Source of the DNA: Leifsonia tongyongensis
Lineage (GTDB): Bacteria > Actinomycetota > Actinomycetes > Actinomycetales > Microbacteriaceae
NCBI RefSeq assembly: GCF_010686705.1
Contig: NZ_JAAGWY010000001.1
Span: 930,001 to 994,000, forward strand
Direction: 5' to 3'
DNA: 64,000 nt
Positions 41,067 to 48,962 of the stretch are shown here, one piece after another (positions within the stretch are counted from its first letter, which is position 1; each line of letters starts with the position of its first letter). The notes under the pieces are model-generated. The model searched no databases. It saw nothing but the letters and a program-made list of their open reading frames with translations, and had not been told where the DNA came from. A program made the translations under genes and the position numbers.

Positions 41067-41333
41067 ATGGCACCCGGACGCCAGCCCGAACTGAAGGACC
41101 AGAAGCTCTACGAAGAACTGCGCAAGGAGGGCAACTCCAAGGAGAAGTCCGCTCGCATCTCGAATGCCGCCGCCCGCCGAGGGCGTTCCGCCGTCGGCCG
41201 CACAGGCGGCGAGTCGGGCTCCTACGATGACTGGACGGTCGCCGAGCTGCGCAAGCGCGCCAAAGAACTCGGCCTGACCGGCTATTCGTCGAAGAAGAAG
41301 TCGGAACTCGTCAGCGCGCTCCGCAACCACTGA
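41067..41333 (+). CDS. DUF7218-like protein with Rho_N/SAP-type domain
   Basis: An 88-residue basic protein. The first half ([22 protein letters not shown]) is a lysine-rich helix pattern seen in DUF7218. The second half ([14 protein letters not shown]) is a Rho-terminator N-terminal/SAP-like motif that binds nucleic acid. ATG at 41067 follows GAGGAGG. Probably a small DNA- or RNA-binding protein. Confidence 0.88.
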   Translation: MAPGRQPELKDQKLYEELRKEGNSKEKSARISNAAARRGRSAVGRTGGESGSYDDWTVAELRKRAKELGLTGYSSKKKSELVSALRNH

Positions 41334-41373
41334 GTTCCGCATCCTGACCTCCGGCGCGGAGTAGCGTGGCGTC

Positions 41374-42276
41374 GTGGGCCGACTGGACGACGTTGCGCGA
41401 ACGCTCTATGCGCTCTCGGCTGCCGAGTTCACGGCGGAGCGCAACGCCGCCGCTAAGGACGAATCCGACGCTGAGTCTGCGAAGACGATCCGCGGGTTCC
41501 GCAAACCGTCGGCCGCGGCGAGCGCCGTCAACACTCTCGTGCGCTCCGAGCCGGATGTGGTCGCAGAGCTTCTCGACGTCGGCGCGGGCCTGCGCGAAGC
41601 CCAGGAGACACTCGATCGCGACGCTGTGCGGGAGTTCGCTCGCCGTCGGCAGCAGGTGATCGCCTCGGCCGAGAAGCGACTCACGAGCATCGTGCCGGGT
41701 CTCAGCCCGAGCACGCTGCGCGAGGTCGAGGAGACACTGCAGGCCGCGATGATCGATCGGGCTGCGGCCGCAGCCGTGCAGAGCGGATTCCTGGTCCGCT
41801 CGCTCGAATCGAGTGGCCTCGAGCCCGTCGACGTTTCGGATGCGGTAGCGCTTCCGGTCGACGTGGAGGACCTCCCGGCACCGGCCCGCCTGGGCTCGGG
41901 CGGTCGCCCGCGCTCGAAGTCCGGCGGAGCGTCCGGAACGTCAGGCACATCAGGCACGTCCGGGGCATCCGGCGCAGCCGCCTCGGCTCCACGTGAGACC
42001 CCCGCGGAGCGACGGGCGCGGGAACGACGCCATGCCGCGGCCGTTCAGCGCGCCGAGCGAACCCTCGAAGAGCTCACCGTACTCGCCGAATCGTTGTCGG
42101 CCGAGAGCGAGCGCCGGGCGCAACTCGAATCCGAACGCGACCGGTTGTCGCGCCAACTCGCATCCGCTGAGTCCGCACTCACCGCATCGCGCGAGGCGGA
42201 GCGGGAGCTCCGGCAGCGCCGCAAAGCCCTGGAACGCGACGCCCGCGACGCCCGCAGGGACCTCGCCGAGAGCTGA
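41374..42276 (+). CDS. Coiled-coil protein with Gly/Thr/Ser linker
   Basis: A 300-residue protein. Helical residues 1-130 (R-L-D-D-V-A-R-T-L-Y-A-L, F-R-K-P-S-A-A-A-S-A-V) are followed by a linker with G-T-S-G-T-S-G-T-S-G-A-S-G (about 190-205) and a C-terminal coiled coil rich in Glu/Arg (about 215-300). No enzymatic motif was found. GTG at 41374 has GGAG 12 bases upstream. Scaffold or DNA-associated roles are possible, but no family is recognised. Confidence 0.8.
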   Translation: MGRLDDVARTLYALSAAEFTAERNAAAKDESDAESAKTIRGFRKPSAAASAVNTLVRSEPDVVAELLDVGAGLREAQETLDRDAVREFARRRQQVIASAEKRLTSIVPGLSPSTLREVEETLQAAMIDRAAAAAVQSGFLVRSLESSGLEPVDVSDAVALPVDVEDLPAPARLGSGGRPRSKSGGASGTSGTSGTSGASGAAASAPRETPAERRARERRHAAAVQRAERTLEELTVLAESLSAESERRAQLESERDRLSRQLASAESALTASREAERELRQRRKALERDARDARRDLAES

Positions 42277-42394
42277 CCACGGGGTTCACTTTCGCGGGCC
42301 GCGCGCGTATCGTCCTACTGGTCACCCCAGCCCCCGGCGACAATCAGCTTCCCGGCCAACCCGATCGGCTTTTCGAAAGGAAAGGGGTGAACCG

Positions 42395-42730
42395 ATGAAG
42401 AAGATCTCCAACGCAGCCGGAACCTTCCTGACCGGCACCGCTCTCGCGGACGCGATCATGGAGTACGCGACGGCGTTGTGGAACCAGCGCCGCGTCGCGT
42501 TCGTGGACATCCCCTTCGTGAACGGTCAAGGCGTGATCGAGCGGGCGCAGTTCCTGATCGGCTGGGCGAACCAGATCGCGACGGTCAGCGCACGATCCGT
42601 CGGCGCCGAGTTACGCGAACCCGAGACCGAGAAGGTCCTCCGCACCGAAGCGAAGCGCACCATCGGTGTCATCAACGCCCAGCCCGTCGAGTCGCCCGAC
42701 AACACGTTCTTCGCGCCGTACGAGCTTTGA
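42395..42730 (+). CDS. Uncharacterised 111-residue protein
   Basis: A soluble-looking protein starting M-K-K-I-S-N-A-A-G-T-F-L-T-G-T-A-L-A-D-A-I, with an A-L-W-N-Q-R-R-V-A-F-V-D-I-P segment and K-R-T-I-G-V-I-N near the end. No known family was recognised. ATG at 42395 follows AAAGGGG. The start and codon use are like those of neighbours, so it is a real gene. Confidence 0.8.
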   Translation: MKKISNAAGTFLTGTALADAIMEYATALWNQRRVAFVDIPFVNGQGVIERAQFLIGWANQIATVSARSVGAELREPETEKVLRTEAKRTIGVINAQPVESPDNTFFAPYEL

Positions 42731-42783
42731 GCATCGAACTCTGAGCATCGGCTACCGCGGCCCTGGGTCAGGGCGCGCCGGCG

Positions 42784-43497
42784 TCAGAGCGTGAGCCTGC
42801 GCTGAACGATGTCGGCAGCGACCTCGACGATGCCCCGCTGGTGGTCGCGGGCGTACTCGCGGATCACGCGGAATGCTTCGTCGACCGGCACATCGTTGAC
42901 GTACGCGACGACGCCCTTGGCCTGCTCGATGATGACCCGGCTGTCGAGCGCGCGCTGAAGCTGCTGCGTGATGACATCGCTTTCGCGCACAGCTCGCTCC
43001 TGAAGGATGCCGATGGTCGCAACGTCGGCGAGCGCCTGGGCGGCGGCGAGGTCGAATTCGCCCAGCTCGCCTGCCTGGTCCCGGAACAGGTTGAGCGACC
43101 CGATCGTCTTCTCACGAAGCCGGAGCGGAACCGCGTGCAGAGCGTGGAACCCCTGGGCGAGAGCCGCATCGCAGAAATCCGCCCACCGGTCGCGTGCCGC
43201 ACTGATGTCGGGGATGGCGACGGGGATCCCTGTGGTGAAGCATTCGACGCACGGCCCTCCTCCGGGCCCAAGCTGCATCAGCTCGACGAGCTGGCTCCGC
43301 TCGTCGGTCGAGGCGACCACTTCGAGACGTCCGGTTCCGTCGGCGAGCAGGATGCCCGCATCCGTCGCATCGAGAAGCTCGGCGGACCGCTCCACCAGCG
43401 TCTGCAGCAGGTCGACCGCGTCGAAGCCGGCGACCATGCTGTCGGCGAGTGTCGCGAAGGTGCGGATGATCTCCGCTTCGCGTTCGTTGACCGTCAT
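42784..43497 (-). CDS. GAF-ANTAR sensor, second of a coupled pair
   Basis: A 237-residue regulator: a GAF domain (about 15-165; L-L-A-D-G-T-G-R-L-E-V-V-A-S, C-V-E-C, L-R-L-R-E-K-T-I-G-S-L-N-L-F) and a C-terminal ANTAR domain (about 172-232; L-D-S-R-V-I-I-E-Q-A-K-G-V). ANTAR domains bind paired RNA hairpins and relieve transcription termination. It follows its paralogue with a 4-base overlap. The ligand or redox signal is unknown; the C-V-E-C pair is notable. Confidence 0.92.
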   Translation of the reverse strand: MTVNEREAEIIRTFATLADSMVAGFDAVDLLQTLVERSAELLDATDAGILLADGTGRLEVVASTDERSQLVELMQLGPGGGPCVECFTTGIPVAIPDISAARDRWADFCDAALAQGFHALHAVPLRLREKTIGSLNLFRDQAGELGEFDLAAAQALADVATIGILQERAVRESDVITQQLQRALDSRVIIEQAKGVVAYVNDVPVDEAFRVIREYARDHQRGIVEVAADIVQRRLTL

Positions 43498-44204
43498 CGT
43501 CCCGTCCCTGCCTCACCCAACCCGGTCGCGAAGTCGAGCCGGCGGGCGACCACATCGTCGGCGACAGCGCGCACGGAGCGACCGGATGCGAAGGCGTGCG
43601 CACGCAGGATCATGAGGGCGTCGTCCGGGGTCACGTTCAGTTGTGCGAGCACCATGCCCGTCGCCTGGTGCACGACACGGCGCGAGAACTCACCACCGGG
43701 CTCCTCCGCTTCGTCGTCTCCCGAGCGCATGACGAGTTCGCGCAGGATCTGCCGCGCCGCGATGTCGGCGAGCGCCTCCGCATCACGTTGGTGGCCGTCG
43801 TGCAGCTCTGTCGGCTCCTCGCTGTAGAGGTCGATGACCCCCACGTTCATGCGGCCGATGGTAAGCGGGAACGCGAACATCCCGCACACAGGGAGGTCGC
43901 GGATGGCCTCGGTGAACGCCGGCCAGGCACCGCGGGCGCTGGTGCGGATATCACGCTCAAGCACCGGCCGCCCGGTCGCGAGGGCCTCCCAGCACGGGCC
44001 CTCGCCGAGGTCGAACTGCACCTCGTCGAGTCGTGCGGCAGCGGCATCCGTCGCACACAGCGTCTCGGGTGCGACGAGCGAGCCGATCGTCGAGATCGCG
44101 GCGCCGGTCACGGGAATCACTGAGAGGAAGGGCGCGCAGTAGCTGCGTCGAGCGACGAACGCACTCGAGAGTTCACGCGCTGCGGCGTCGAAACCGTCGG
44201 CCAT
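43494..44204 (-). CDS. GAF-ANTAR sensor, first of a coupled pair
   Basis: A 236-residue paralogue of the protein encoded next. GAF (about 30-150; L-G-E-G-P-C-W-E-A-L-A-T-G-R-P-V, V-I-D-L-Y) and an ANTAR C-terminus (about 175-225; V-V-H-Q-A-T-G-M-V-L-A-Q-L-N-V-T). It has GGAGGTGGG as binding site. The two proteins may form a heteromer. Regulation targets are expected to be RNAs with two adjacent hairpins. Confidence 0.92.
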   Translation of the reverse strand: MADGFDAAARELSSAFVARRSYCAPFLSVIPVTGAAISTIGSLVAPETLCATDAAAARLDEVQFDLGEGPCWEALATGRPVLERDIRTSARGAWPAFTEAIRDLPVCGMFAFPLTIGRMNVGVIDLYSEEPTELHDGHQRDAEALADIAARQILRELVMRSGDDEAEEPGGEFSRRVVHQATGMVLAQLNVTPDDALMILRAHAFASGRSVRAVADDVVARRLDFATGLGEAGTGR

Positions 44205-44317
44205 GACCCACCTCCACTGGAATCAACGGTAGTCGCTTCAGCAGGGAACGGACGGTGTACATGTTGACACGCCGCCCGGTCGGCGTACCGTTCCCCTCAG
44301 CCCGTAAGGATGGGACC

Positions 44318-45043
44318 ATGGCTGACCGAACGAAGACCCAGGACGATGCCGGCGGTCCCAACGCCCGCGGACGCAATGTCGCGCCCGAGCACCGGTGGCA
44401 CAGCGTGGTCGCAACGCTCATCGCGCTCACGCTCTACGCGCTGCTCCCGAGCCTGGTCACCCCTGGGCTCCGCTATGCCGTCGTCGCAGTGTGCGTCGCC
44501 CTCCTGATCCCGCTCATCATCTACAACCCACACCACGTCACGCGTGAGACGAAGTGGTCGCGAAGGGCCGAGCTGGGGCTTGCGACGCTCCTGCTGGTCG
44601 CGAATCTCGTGGCGTTCGCCGAGGTGATCGTGCTGCTGCTCCAGAAGTCGCAGAACGGCAGCACCCTGCTGCTCGCCGCGGTGCAGGTCTGGATGACGAA
44701 CGTGATCGTCTTCGCGCTGCTGTATTGGGGGCTCGATCGCGGCGGGCCCGTCTCCCGCGTGACGGTGCCGAGGGCGAAGCTGCCGGCCGCCGACTTCCGG
44801 TTTCCGCAGGATGAGGATCACGACGCGATCATCGAGGTCGCCGCCGGCTCTTCGGCGAAGATCGACTGGGTGCCGAACTTCCTCGACTTCCTCTACTTCT
44901 CGCTGTCGAACTCGATGGCGTTCAGCCCCACCGACGCGATGCCGCTCTCGCACCGGGCGAAGATGCTGATGGCGCTCGAATCGTTTGCGGCCTTCGTTCT
45001 GCTGGCGCTGGTCATCGCGCGGGCGGTCTCACTGATCGGGTGA
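44318..45043 (+). CDS. DUF1345 membrane protein, channel-like
   Basis: A 241-residue protein of the DUF1345 family: four hydrophobic helices, a soluble acidic loop (F-P-Q-D-E-D-H-D-A-I-I-E), then Y-F-S-L-S-N-S-M-A-F-S-P-T-D-A-M-P-L-S-H and a last helix. The S-F-S-P-T-D region is like a potassium-channel filter loop in some relatives, so an ion-conducting role is possible. ATG at 44318 has TAAGGATGGGACC upstream. Confidence 0.9.
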   Translation: MADRTKTQDDAGGPNARGRNVAPEHRWHSVVATLIALTLYALLPSLVTPGLRYAVVAVCVALLIPLIIYNPHHVTRETKWSRRAELGLATLLLVANLVAFAEVIVLLLQKSQNGSTLLLAAVQVWMTNVIVFALLYWGLDRGGPVSRVTVPRAKLPAADFRFPQDEDHDAIIEVAAGSSAKIDWVPNFLDFLYFSLSNSMAFSPTDAMPLSHRAKMLMALESFAAFVLLALVIARAVSLIG

Positions 45044-45073
45044 GCCGCCGGCGCCCGGGACGGTCTGCACGGG

Positions 45074-45340
45074 TCAGCGGGGCCGATAGGCATCGGCGCG
45101 ATGGTCCACGCGGATGACGATGACACGGACCTCTTCCTCATAGATCTCGTAGAGAATCCGGTAGGGCCCGCGCCGCGCGCTGTAGAGTCCGGCCAGCTCG
45201 CGTTCGAGGCGCTTTCCGACCCTGTACGGGTTGCGGGCGAGGTCCCCGAATGCGAACTCGATCACCGCCGGCACGATGCGCGGCGGAATCCGATCGAGGT
45301 CACGGACGGCTGTGGACGCGAAGATGACCTCGAAGCTCAT
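45074..45340 (-). CDS. relE: RelE/ParE-family toxin
   Basis: An 88-residue RelE-like toxin, predicted ribosome-dependent mRNA interferase. F-A-S-T-A-V-R-D-L-D-R-I-P, R-L-E-R-E-L-A-G-L-Y-S-A-R-R-G-P-Y-R-I-L-Y and I-R-V-D-H-R-A-D-A-Y form the family core, with basic residues on the catalytic face. The start overlaps the antitoxin stop by 4 bases, the usual arrangement. Confidence 0.92.
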   Translation of the reverse strand: MSFEVIFASTAVRDLDRIPPRIVPAVIEFAFGDLARNPYRVGKRLERELAGLYSARRGPYRILYEIYEEEVRVIVIRVDHRADAYRPR

Positions 45341-45615
45341 CGCTTGGGGACACCGAAGCGGGCGCGAATCTCGTCCTCGCCGGCTCCTTCGCCTGCGGCC
45401 GCCTCAGCGCGCGCCTTCGCGATGTCCTGTGCGAGGCCCTCCCCATTGGCCAGCCAATACAGCCGCTCCTGGATCTCCTCCCATTCGTCGATTCCCACCA
45501 GCATCGCGGCCGGTGAACCATTAACGGTGATCGCGACTTCATCCCGCGTCGAGGCGGCGGAGTCGACGAGCTCACTGAGTCGCGCCTTCACTGCTGAGAT
45601 GGGCAAGGTTTGCAT
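45337..45615 (-). CDS. Phd/YefM-family antitoxin
   Basis: A 92-residue antitoxin: L-P-I-S-A-V-K-A-R-L-S-E-L-V-D at the DNA-binding N-terminus, then V-A-I-T-V-N-G-S-P-A-A-M-L-V. The C-terminal part (about 45-92) is a helical toxin-binding tail. ATG at 45615 lies seven bases after a TATAGT -10 box (45623-45628), so the message is probably leaderless. It should repress its own promoter together with the toxin. Confidence 0.92.
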   Translation of the reverse strand: MQTLPISAVKARLSELVDSAASTRDEVAITVNGSPAAMLVGIDEWEEIQERLYWLANGEGLAQDIAKARAEAAAGEGAGEDEIRARFGVPKR

Positions 45616-45781
45616 AGGGAACACTATAGTCCGAATTCCGGTCTAATGCGAACTATAATTCAGCCCGATTGACGGCTCGGTGCGACGAGACTGAGCCAAT
45701 ACACGCGAACCCACAAGCTTTCTACCCCCTTGTTCGCGCATCCATTGGGGCGTTGGCTCGAAGGGATCGAAAGGAGCTCCC

Positions 45782-45955
45782 ATGAGCGCGGACGACAAGA
45801 TCAAGAATGAAGCACAGGACCTCAAGGGCAAGGCCCAGGAGACTGTGGGACACGTCACGAACGATGACGAGAAGGTTGTCGAAGGCAAGGCGAATCAGTC
45901 TGCCGCCGACATCAAGAAGGCCGGCGAAAACGTGAAGGACGCCTTCAAGCGCTAG
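45782..45955 (+). CDS. CsbD-family stress protein
   Basis: A 57-residue hydrophilic protein: M-S-A-D-D-K-I-K-N-E-A-Q-D-L-K-G-K-A-Q-E, typical of CsbD-like proteins made under general stress. ATG follows AAAGGAG. Its 3' end overlaps the convergent flavin monooxygenase gene by 11 bases. Confidence 0.93.
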   Translation: MSADDKIKNEAQDLKGKAQETVGHVTNDDEKVVEGKANQSAADIKKAGENVKDAFKR

Positions 45956-47105
45956 CCTTCAGGCCGGCCGACACGGCGGGCCCCTCCGACGGCTGGAGGG
46001 GTCCGTCGTCGTGTGCCGGCTCGGCGGCCCTGTCGCGGACGAGGGACGCGATTCGGGCAGCGTCGCGCCCGACCCCGTGCACCATCGCCGACGACATCGA
46101 CGTGAGGAAGTGCAGCCCGACGAAATACAGGCCGGGAACGTCGGAGACCACGCCGCGTTCGTGACGCGGCTCGCCCCGCTCGTCGAGGATGGGCATCCGG
46201 AGCCAGTCGAGTCCGGGCGTGAAGCCCGTGCACCAGACGATGTTCTCGACCTCGGCCACGGTGCCGTCGTCGAGCACCGGCTTCCCGTCGACGACACCGG
46301 TCACGCGGCCCGCCCGCTGGACTCCCAGACGGGCGAGGTCTTTGGACTTCACACGGATCAGCGGCACGCCTGTGGACATGACCTTCGGCCGCGCTTTGCG
46401 CCCGACCGGGGTGTTCACCGACATGACGTGGGTGAAGACGATCCGGTTCAGCACGTGCACCACGACGTGCCGGCTGACGAAGCTCGTGAACGACCCGGGG
46501 ACCTCGCCGGTGTTCGGCCCCGCCACCATGACCTGGTGGCCGGATGCGAGTTCCTTCGCGATCTCGGCCGCCGAGTTGCCGGCGCCGACGAGCAGCACGC
46601 GCCCCGGCAGCAGCTGGTCCGGACTGCGATACTCGCCGGCGTCCAGCTGGCGGATGGCCGGGCTCAGCTCTGCCGCGAACGCCGGGATGCGCGGCACCTG
46701 GTAGTTCGACATCGCGACCACCACCGTGCGAGCGGCGAAGGTCTCGTCACCGCAGCGGGCGATGAAGCCGGCGCCGTCCGGTCCACGGGTCAGTTCGTCG
46801 ACCCGCATCCCGCTGCGCACCGGGAGTTCGAAGGTGCGCGCATAGGTTTCGAGGTAGTCGGCCATCGCGTCCTTGGACGGCCAGGCGCCGGGGTCGCCCG
46901 GGAAGCGCATCCCGTCGAGTCCGTCATATCGGGCGGGCGTGAACAGGTGGAGGCTGTCCCAGCGGTTGCGCCAGGCGTCGCCGATCCGTGGCGAGGCATC
47001 GAGTACGACGTGCTCCACGCCGAGTTCGCGCAGGTGGTAGGACACCGAGAGGCCGGCCTGGCCGCCTCCGATGACGATGGTGTCGACAGACGTTTCCGTG
47101 TTCAT
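45945..47105 (-). CDS. FAD-dependent monooxygenase/oxidoreductase (YUCCA/TrkA-like)
   Basis: A 386-residue flavoprotein with two Rossmann motifs: G-G-G-Q-A-G near residue 13 for FAD and G-A-G-N-S-A near residue 175 for NAD(P)H. W-R-N-R-W-D-S-L-H-L-F-T-P and Y-L-F-V-G-L-H-F-like ends are typical of flavin-containing monooxygenases. The substrate is unknown. It lies 94 bases after the LuxR-type regulator gene on the same strand, which may control it. Confidence 0.92.
   Translation of the reverse strand: MNTETSVDTIVIGGGQAGLSVSYHLRELGVEHVVLDASPRIGDAWRNRWDSLHLFTPARYDGLDGMRFPGDPGAWPSKDAMADYLETYARTFELPVRSGMRVDELTRGPDGAGFIARCGDETFAARTVVVAMSNYQVPRIPAFAAELSPAIRQLDAGEYRSPDQLLPGRVLLVGAGNSAAEIAKELASGHQVMVAGPNTGEVPGSFTSFVSRHVVVHVLNRIVFTHVMSVNTPVGRKARPKVMSTGVPLIRVKSKDLARLGVQRAGRVTGVVDGKPVLDDGTVAEVENIVWCTGFTPGLDWLRMPILDERGEPRHERGVVSDVPGLYFVGLHFLTSMSSAMVHGVGRDAARIASLVRDRAAEPAHDDGPLQPSEGPAVSAGLKASA
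45978..46004. terminator. GC-rich hairpin at a convergent end, inside coding DNA
   Basis: GGGCCCCTCC and GGAGGGGTCC pair (one G-T mismatch) around GACGGCT. It lies 22 bases beyond the csbD stop but inside the last codons of the monooxygenase gene. No T-run. It may stop or slow transcription from csbD. Confidence 0.5.
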
Positions 47106-47199
47106 ACCCGCAGGCTACGAGTGCGGGTACGCTGTCGACTTCGGCAATGTCCGCCATTCCGCCCGCGGGCGGGTGGGTACTTCTACCCAGTCGCGCCGC

Positions 47200-48843
47200 T
47201 CACCGCCGGATCAGGCCGTGCTCGTAGGCGTAGGAGGTCGCGGCCGCACGCGATGGCACGCCGAGCTTCGTCAGGATGTTGCTCACATGGCGGTCCACCG
47301 TTCGCGAGCTGAGGCCGAGGTTCGCGCCGATCTCTTTGTTCGTGCGACCCGTTGCGGCCGCTCGCAGCACCTCGAGTTCACGTGCGCTCAGGATCCCGCC
47401 TGCCGCGTGCATCCGTTCATCGCCGAGAGCGGCGAGGTCCGGTGCGGCGTCGAGTTCCCGGAAGACGCGCCTGGCCGCATCCCGCTGCATCCGCGCGCCC
47501 TCGGTGTCGCCGAGTCGGTCGCACGCGTCCGCGAACGCGATCCGGATGCGCGCAGCGGGGTACGGGGCGGCGAGTGCCAGCCACGCGTCCAGCGCTTCTG
47601 CGAGGAGGGGCGCTGCCGCTGCGGCGTCGCCCTGGCGCAACCGGACGAGGGCGGATGCGTTGAGCGCCAGCGCGCGCAGCAGCGGCGTGCCGAACGTGGT
47701 CGCGATCTCGCCCAGCTCGGCCGCGGCGTCCTGCGCCTCGGCGAGCTCGCTCCGGCCTGCCCGGTCGGGCTCGCTCCGGCCGGGGTCGGCCGCGAGCAGG
47801 ATCTCCACGAGTGCCGGCAGGTACCGCGCCCGACCGAGGGGGCTGACCGTCGTCGCGGTCGCCCGGCGGATACCCCCGACTGCGCTCGCGAGGTCTCCCT
47901 GGGCGAGCCTCAGGAGGGAGAGCCCGGGCTGCGGGTCGAGGCCCCGGCGGCTCGCCGCCTCGTACAGTCGTTCCGCTTCGTCGGCCTCCCCGCGGAGCCG
48001 ATGGAGCTCCGCCGCCTCGTAGTCGGCGAGCGCCAGCTCGCGCTGGTCCGGCTTGCCGTCGGTGACCCGGCGGGTCTCGGCGAGAGCATCAGACCACGCG
48101 CCACCGAGCTGCAGGATCTCCGCACGGTGCACGCGGCACGTGCCGTTGAACAGCCCGAGCTGCGTCTGCGAGGAGCACCAGTCGTCGAGCACGGTCGACC
48201 ATTCCCGGGCCCGGTCGAGCGCGAACACTCTCTGGCAGCATCCGACGACCGCACAGTAGACGAGCCCGCGCCCGAGGTCGGTCAGCCCGTCGGCCGTCGC
48301 GATGAGCATGGCTTCGTCGAGCAGGCCCATGCCTTCGGCCACGTCGCCGCGTTCGATCAGCGCGCGTCCGGCGAGCTGCCTGCCGAGGGCGGCGAGGTCG
48401 GGCTCGGCGAAACGGTCGCCGACGGCCGCGGCTTCCAGCGCATCCCGGTACGCCGCCTCGTTCTCGCGGGCGAGAAGCAGACGGTGGATGCCGGGCACGA
48501 GCAGGTAGCCGCGTACGGCACAATCGCCGTGGCGTTCTGCGATCGCGGCCGAGCGCGCGAGCCAGGCCTGGGCCCGACCCATCTCACCCAATGACGACAG
48601 CCGGAACCCGAGCCAGAAGGCGGCGGTCGCGGCGCGCAGTTCGTCACCGGCCGCGAGGCAGGCCGTGTAGCCGCGCTCCAGCAGGGCGAGGCCAACCTCT
48701 TCGCGTGCGGTGAGCGCCGCGGATTTGGCGTACAGCTCGAGGTCGTCGAGGCCGAGCGGCTGCGCGCGGTCCTCCTCGGAGAAGAGCGCGAAGGCGTCCT
48801 CCCAACGCTTCTCGGCGAACGCGATTCGCCCGGAGTCCGGCAT
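47200..48843 (-). CDS. LuxR-family regulator with TPR-like helical repeats
   Basis: A 547-residue protein. About 480 residues of helical, TPR-like repeats end in a LuxR/FixJ helix-turn-helix (about 483-540): L-S-A-R-E-L-E-V-L-R-A-A-A-T-G-R-T-N-K-E. There is no nucleotide-binding P-loop, unlike full LAL/MalT-type regulators, so it is the ATPase-less variant. ATG at 48843 is preferred over the longest start because the extra residues resemble non-coding DNA. The adjacent monooxygenase is the obvious target. Confidence 0.9.
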   Translation of the reverse strand: MPDSGRIAFAEKRWEDAFALFSEEDRAQPLGLDDLELYAKSAALTAREEVGLALLERGYTACLAAGDELRAATAAFWLGFRLSSLGEMGRAQAWLARSAAIAERHGDCAVRGYLLVPGIHRLLLARENEAAYRDALEAAAVGDRFAEPDLAALGRQLAGRALIERGDVAEGMGLLDEAMLIATADGLTDLGRGLVYCAVVGCCQRVFALDRAREWSTVLDDWCSSQTQLGLFNGTCRVHRAEILQLGGAWSDALAETRRVTDGKPDQRELALADYEAAELHRLRGEADEAERLYEAASRRGLDPQPGLSLLRLAQGDLASAVGGIRRATATTVSPLGRARYLPALVEILLAADPGRSEPDRAGRSELAEAQDAAAELGEIATTFGTPLLRALALNASALVRLRQGDAAAAAPLLAEALDAWLALAAPYPAARIRIAFADACDRLGDTEGARMQRDAARRVFRELDAAPDLAALGDERMHAAGGILSARELEVLRAAATGRTNKEIGANLGLSSRTVDRHVSNILTKLGVPSRAAATSYAYEHGLIRR

Positions 48844-48879
48844 AGCGCTGATTATCCACCGCCCGCCCGCACGCCGCAC

Positions 48880-48945
48880 CCGCCGAGTTGGCGCAAATGA
48901 CCCATTCGAAGCGTGGCAGACGGGCCAAGCGCGTCAACTCGGTGG
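48880..48945. repeat. Intergenic palindrome CCGAGTTG type
   Basis: CCGCCGAGTTGGCGC and GCGTCAACTCGGTGG pair at 13 of 15 positions. From the first CGAG to the last CTCG it is 58 bases. It lies 18-22 bases beyond the htrA-like stop and before the LuxR gene. Its AACTCGG right side recurs in the 74-nt elements. Confidence 0.75.
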
Positions 48946-48962
48946 AGGCAAGAGGCAGCGCG

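Noticed and set aside
41990-42394. An upstream extension of the 111-residue protein gene into the coiled-coil gene
   Set aside because: The extension is in another frame of the coiled-coil gene and reads as Ser/Arg/Pro-rich nonsense. The ATG at 42395 with AAAGGGG is the natural start.
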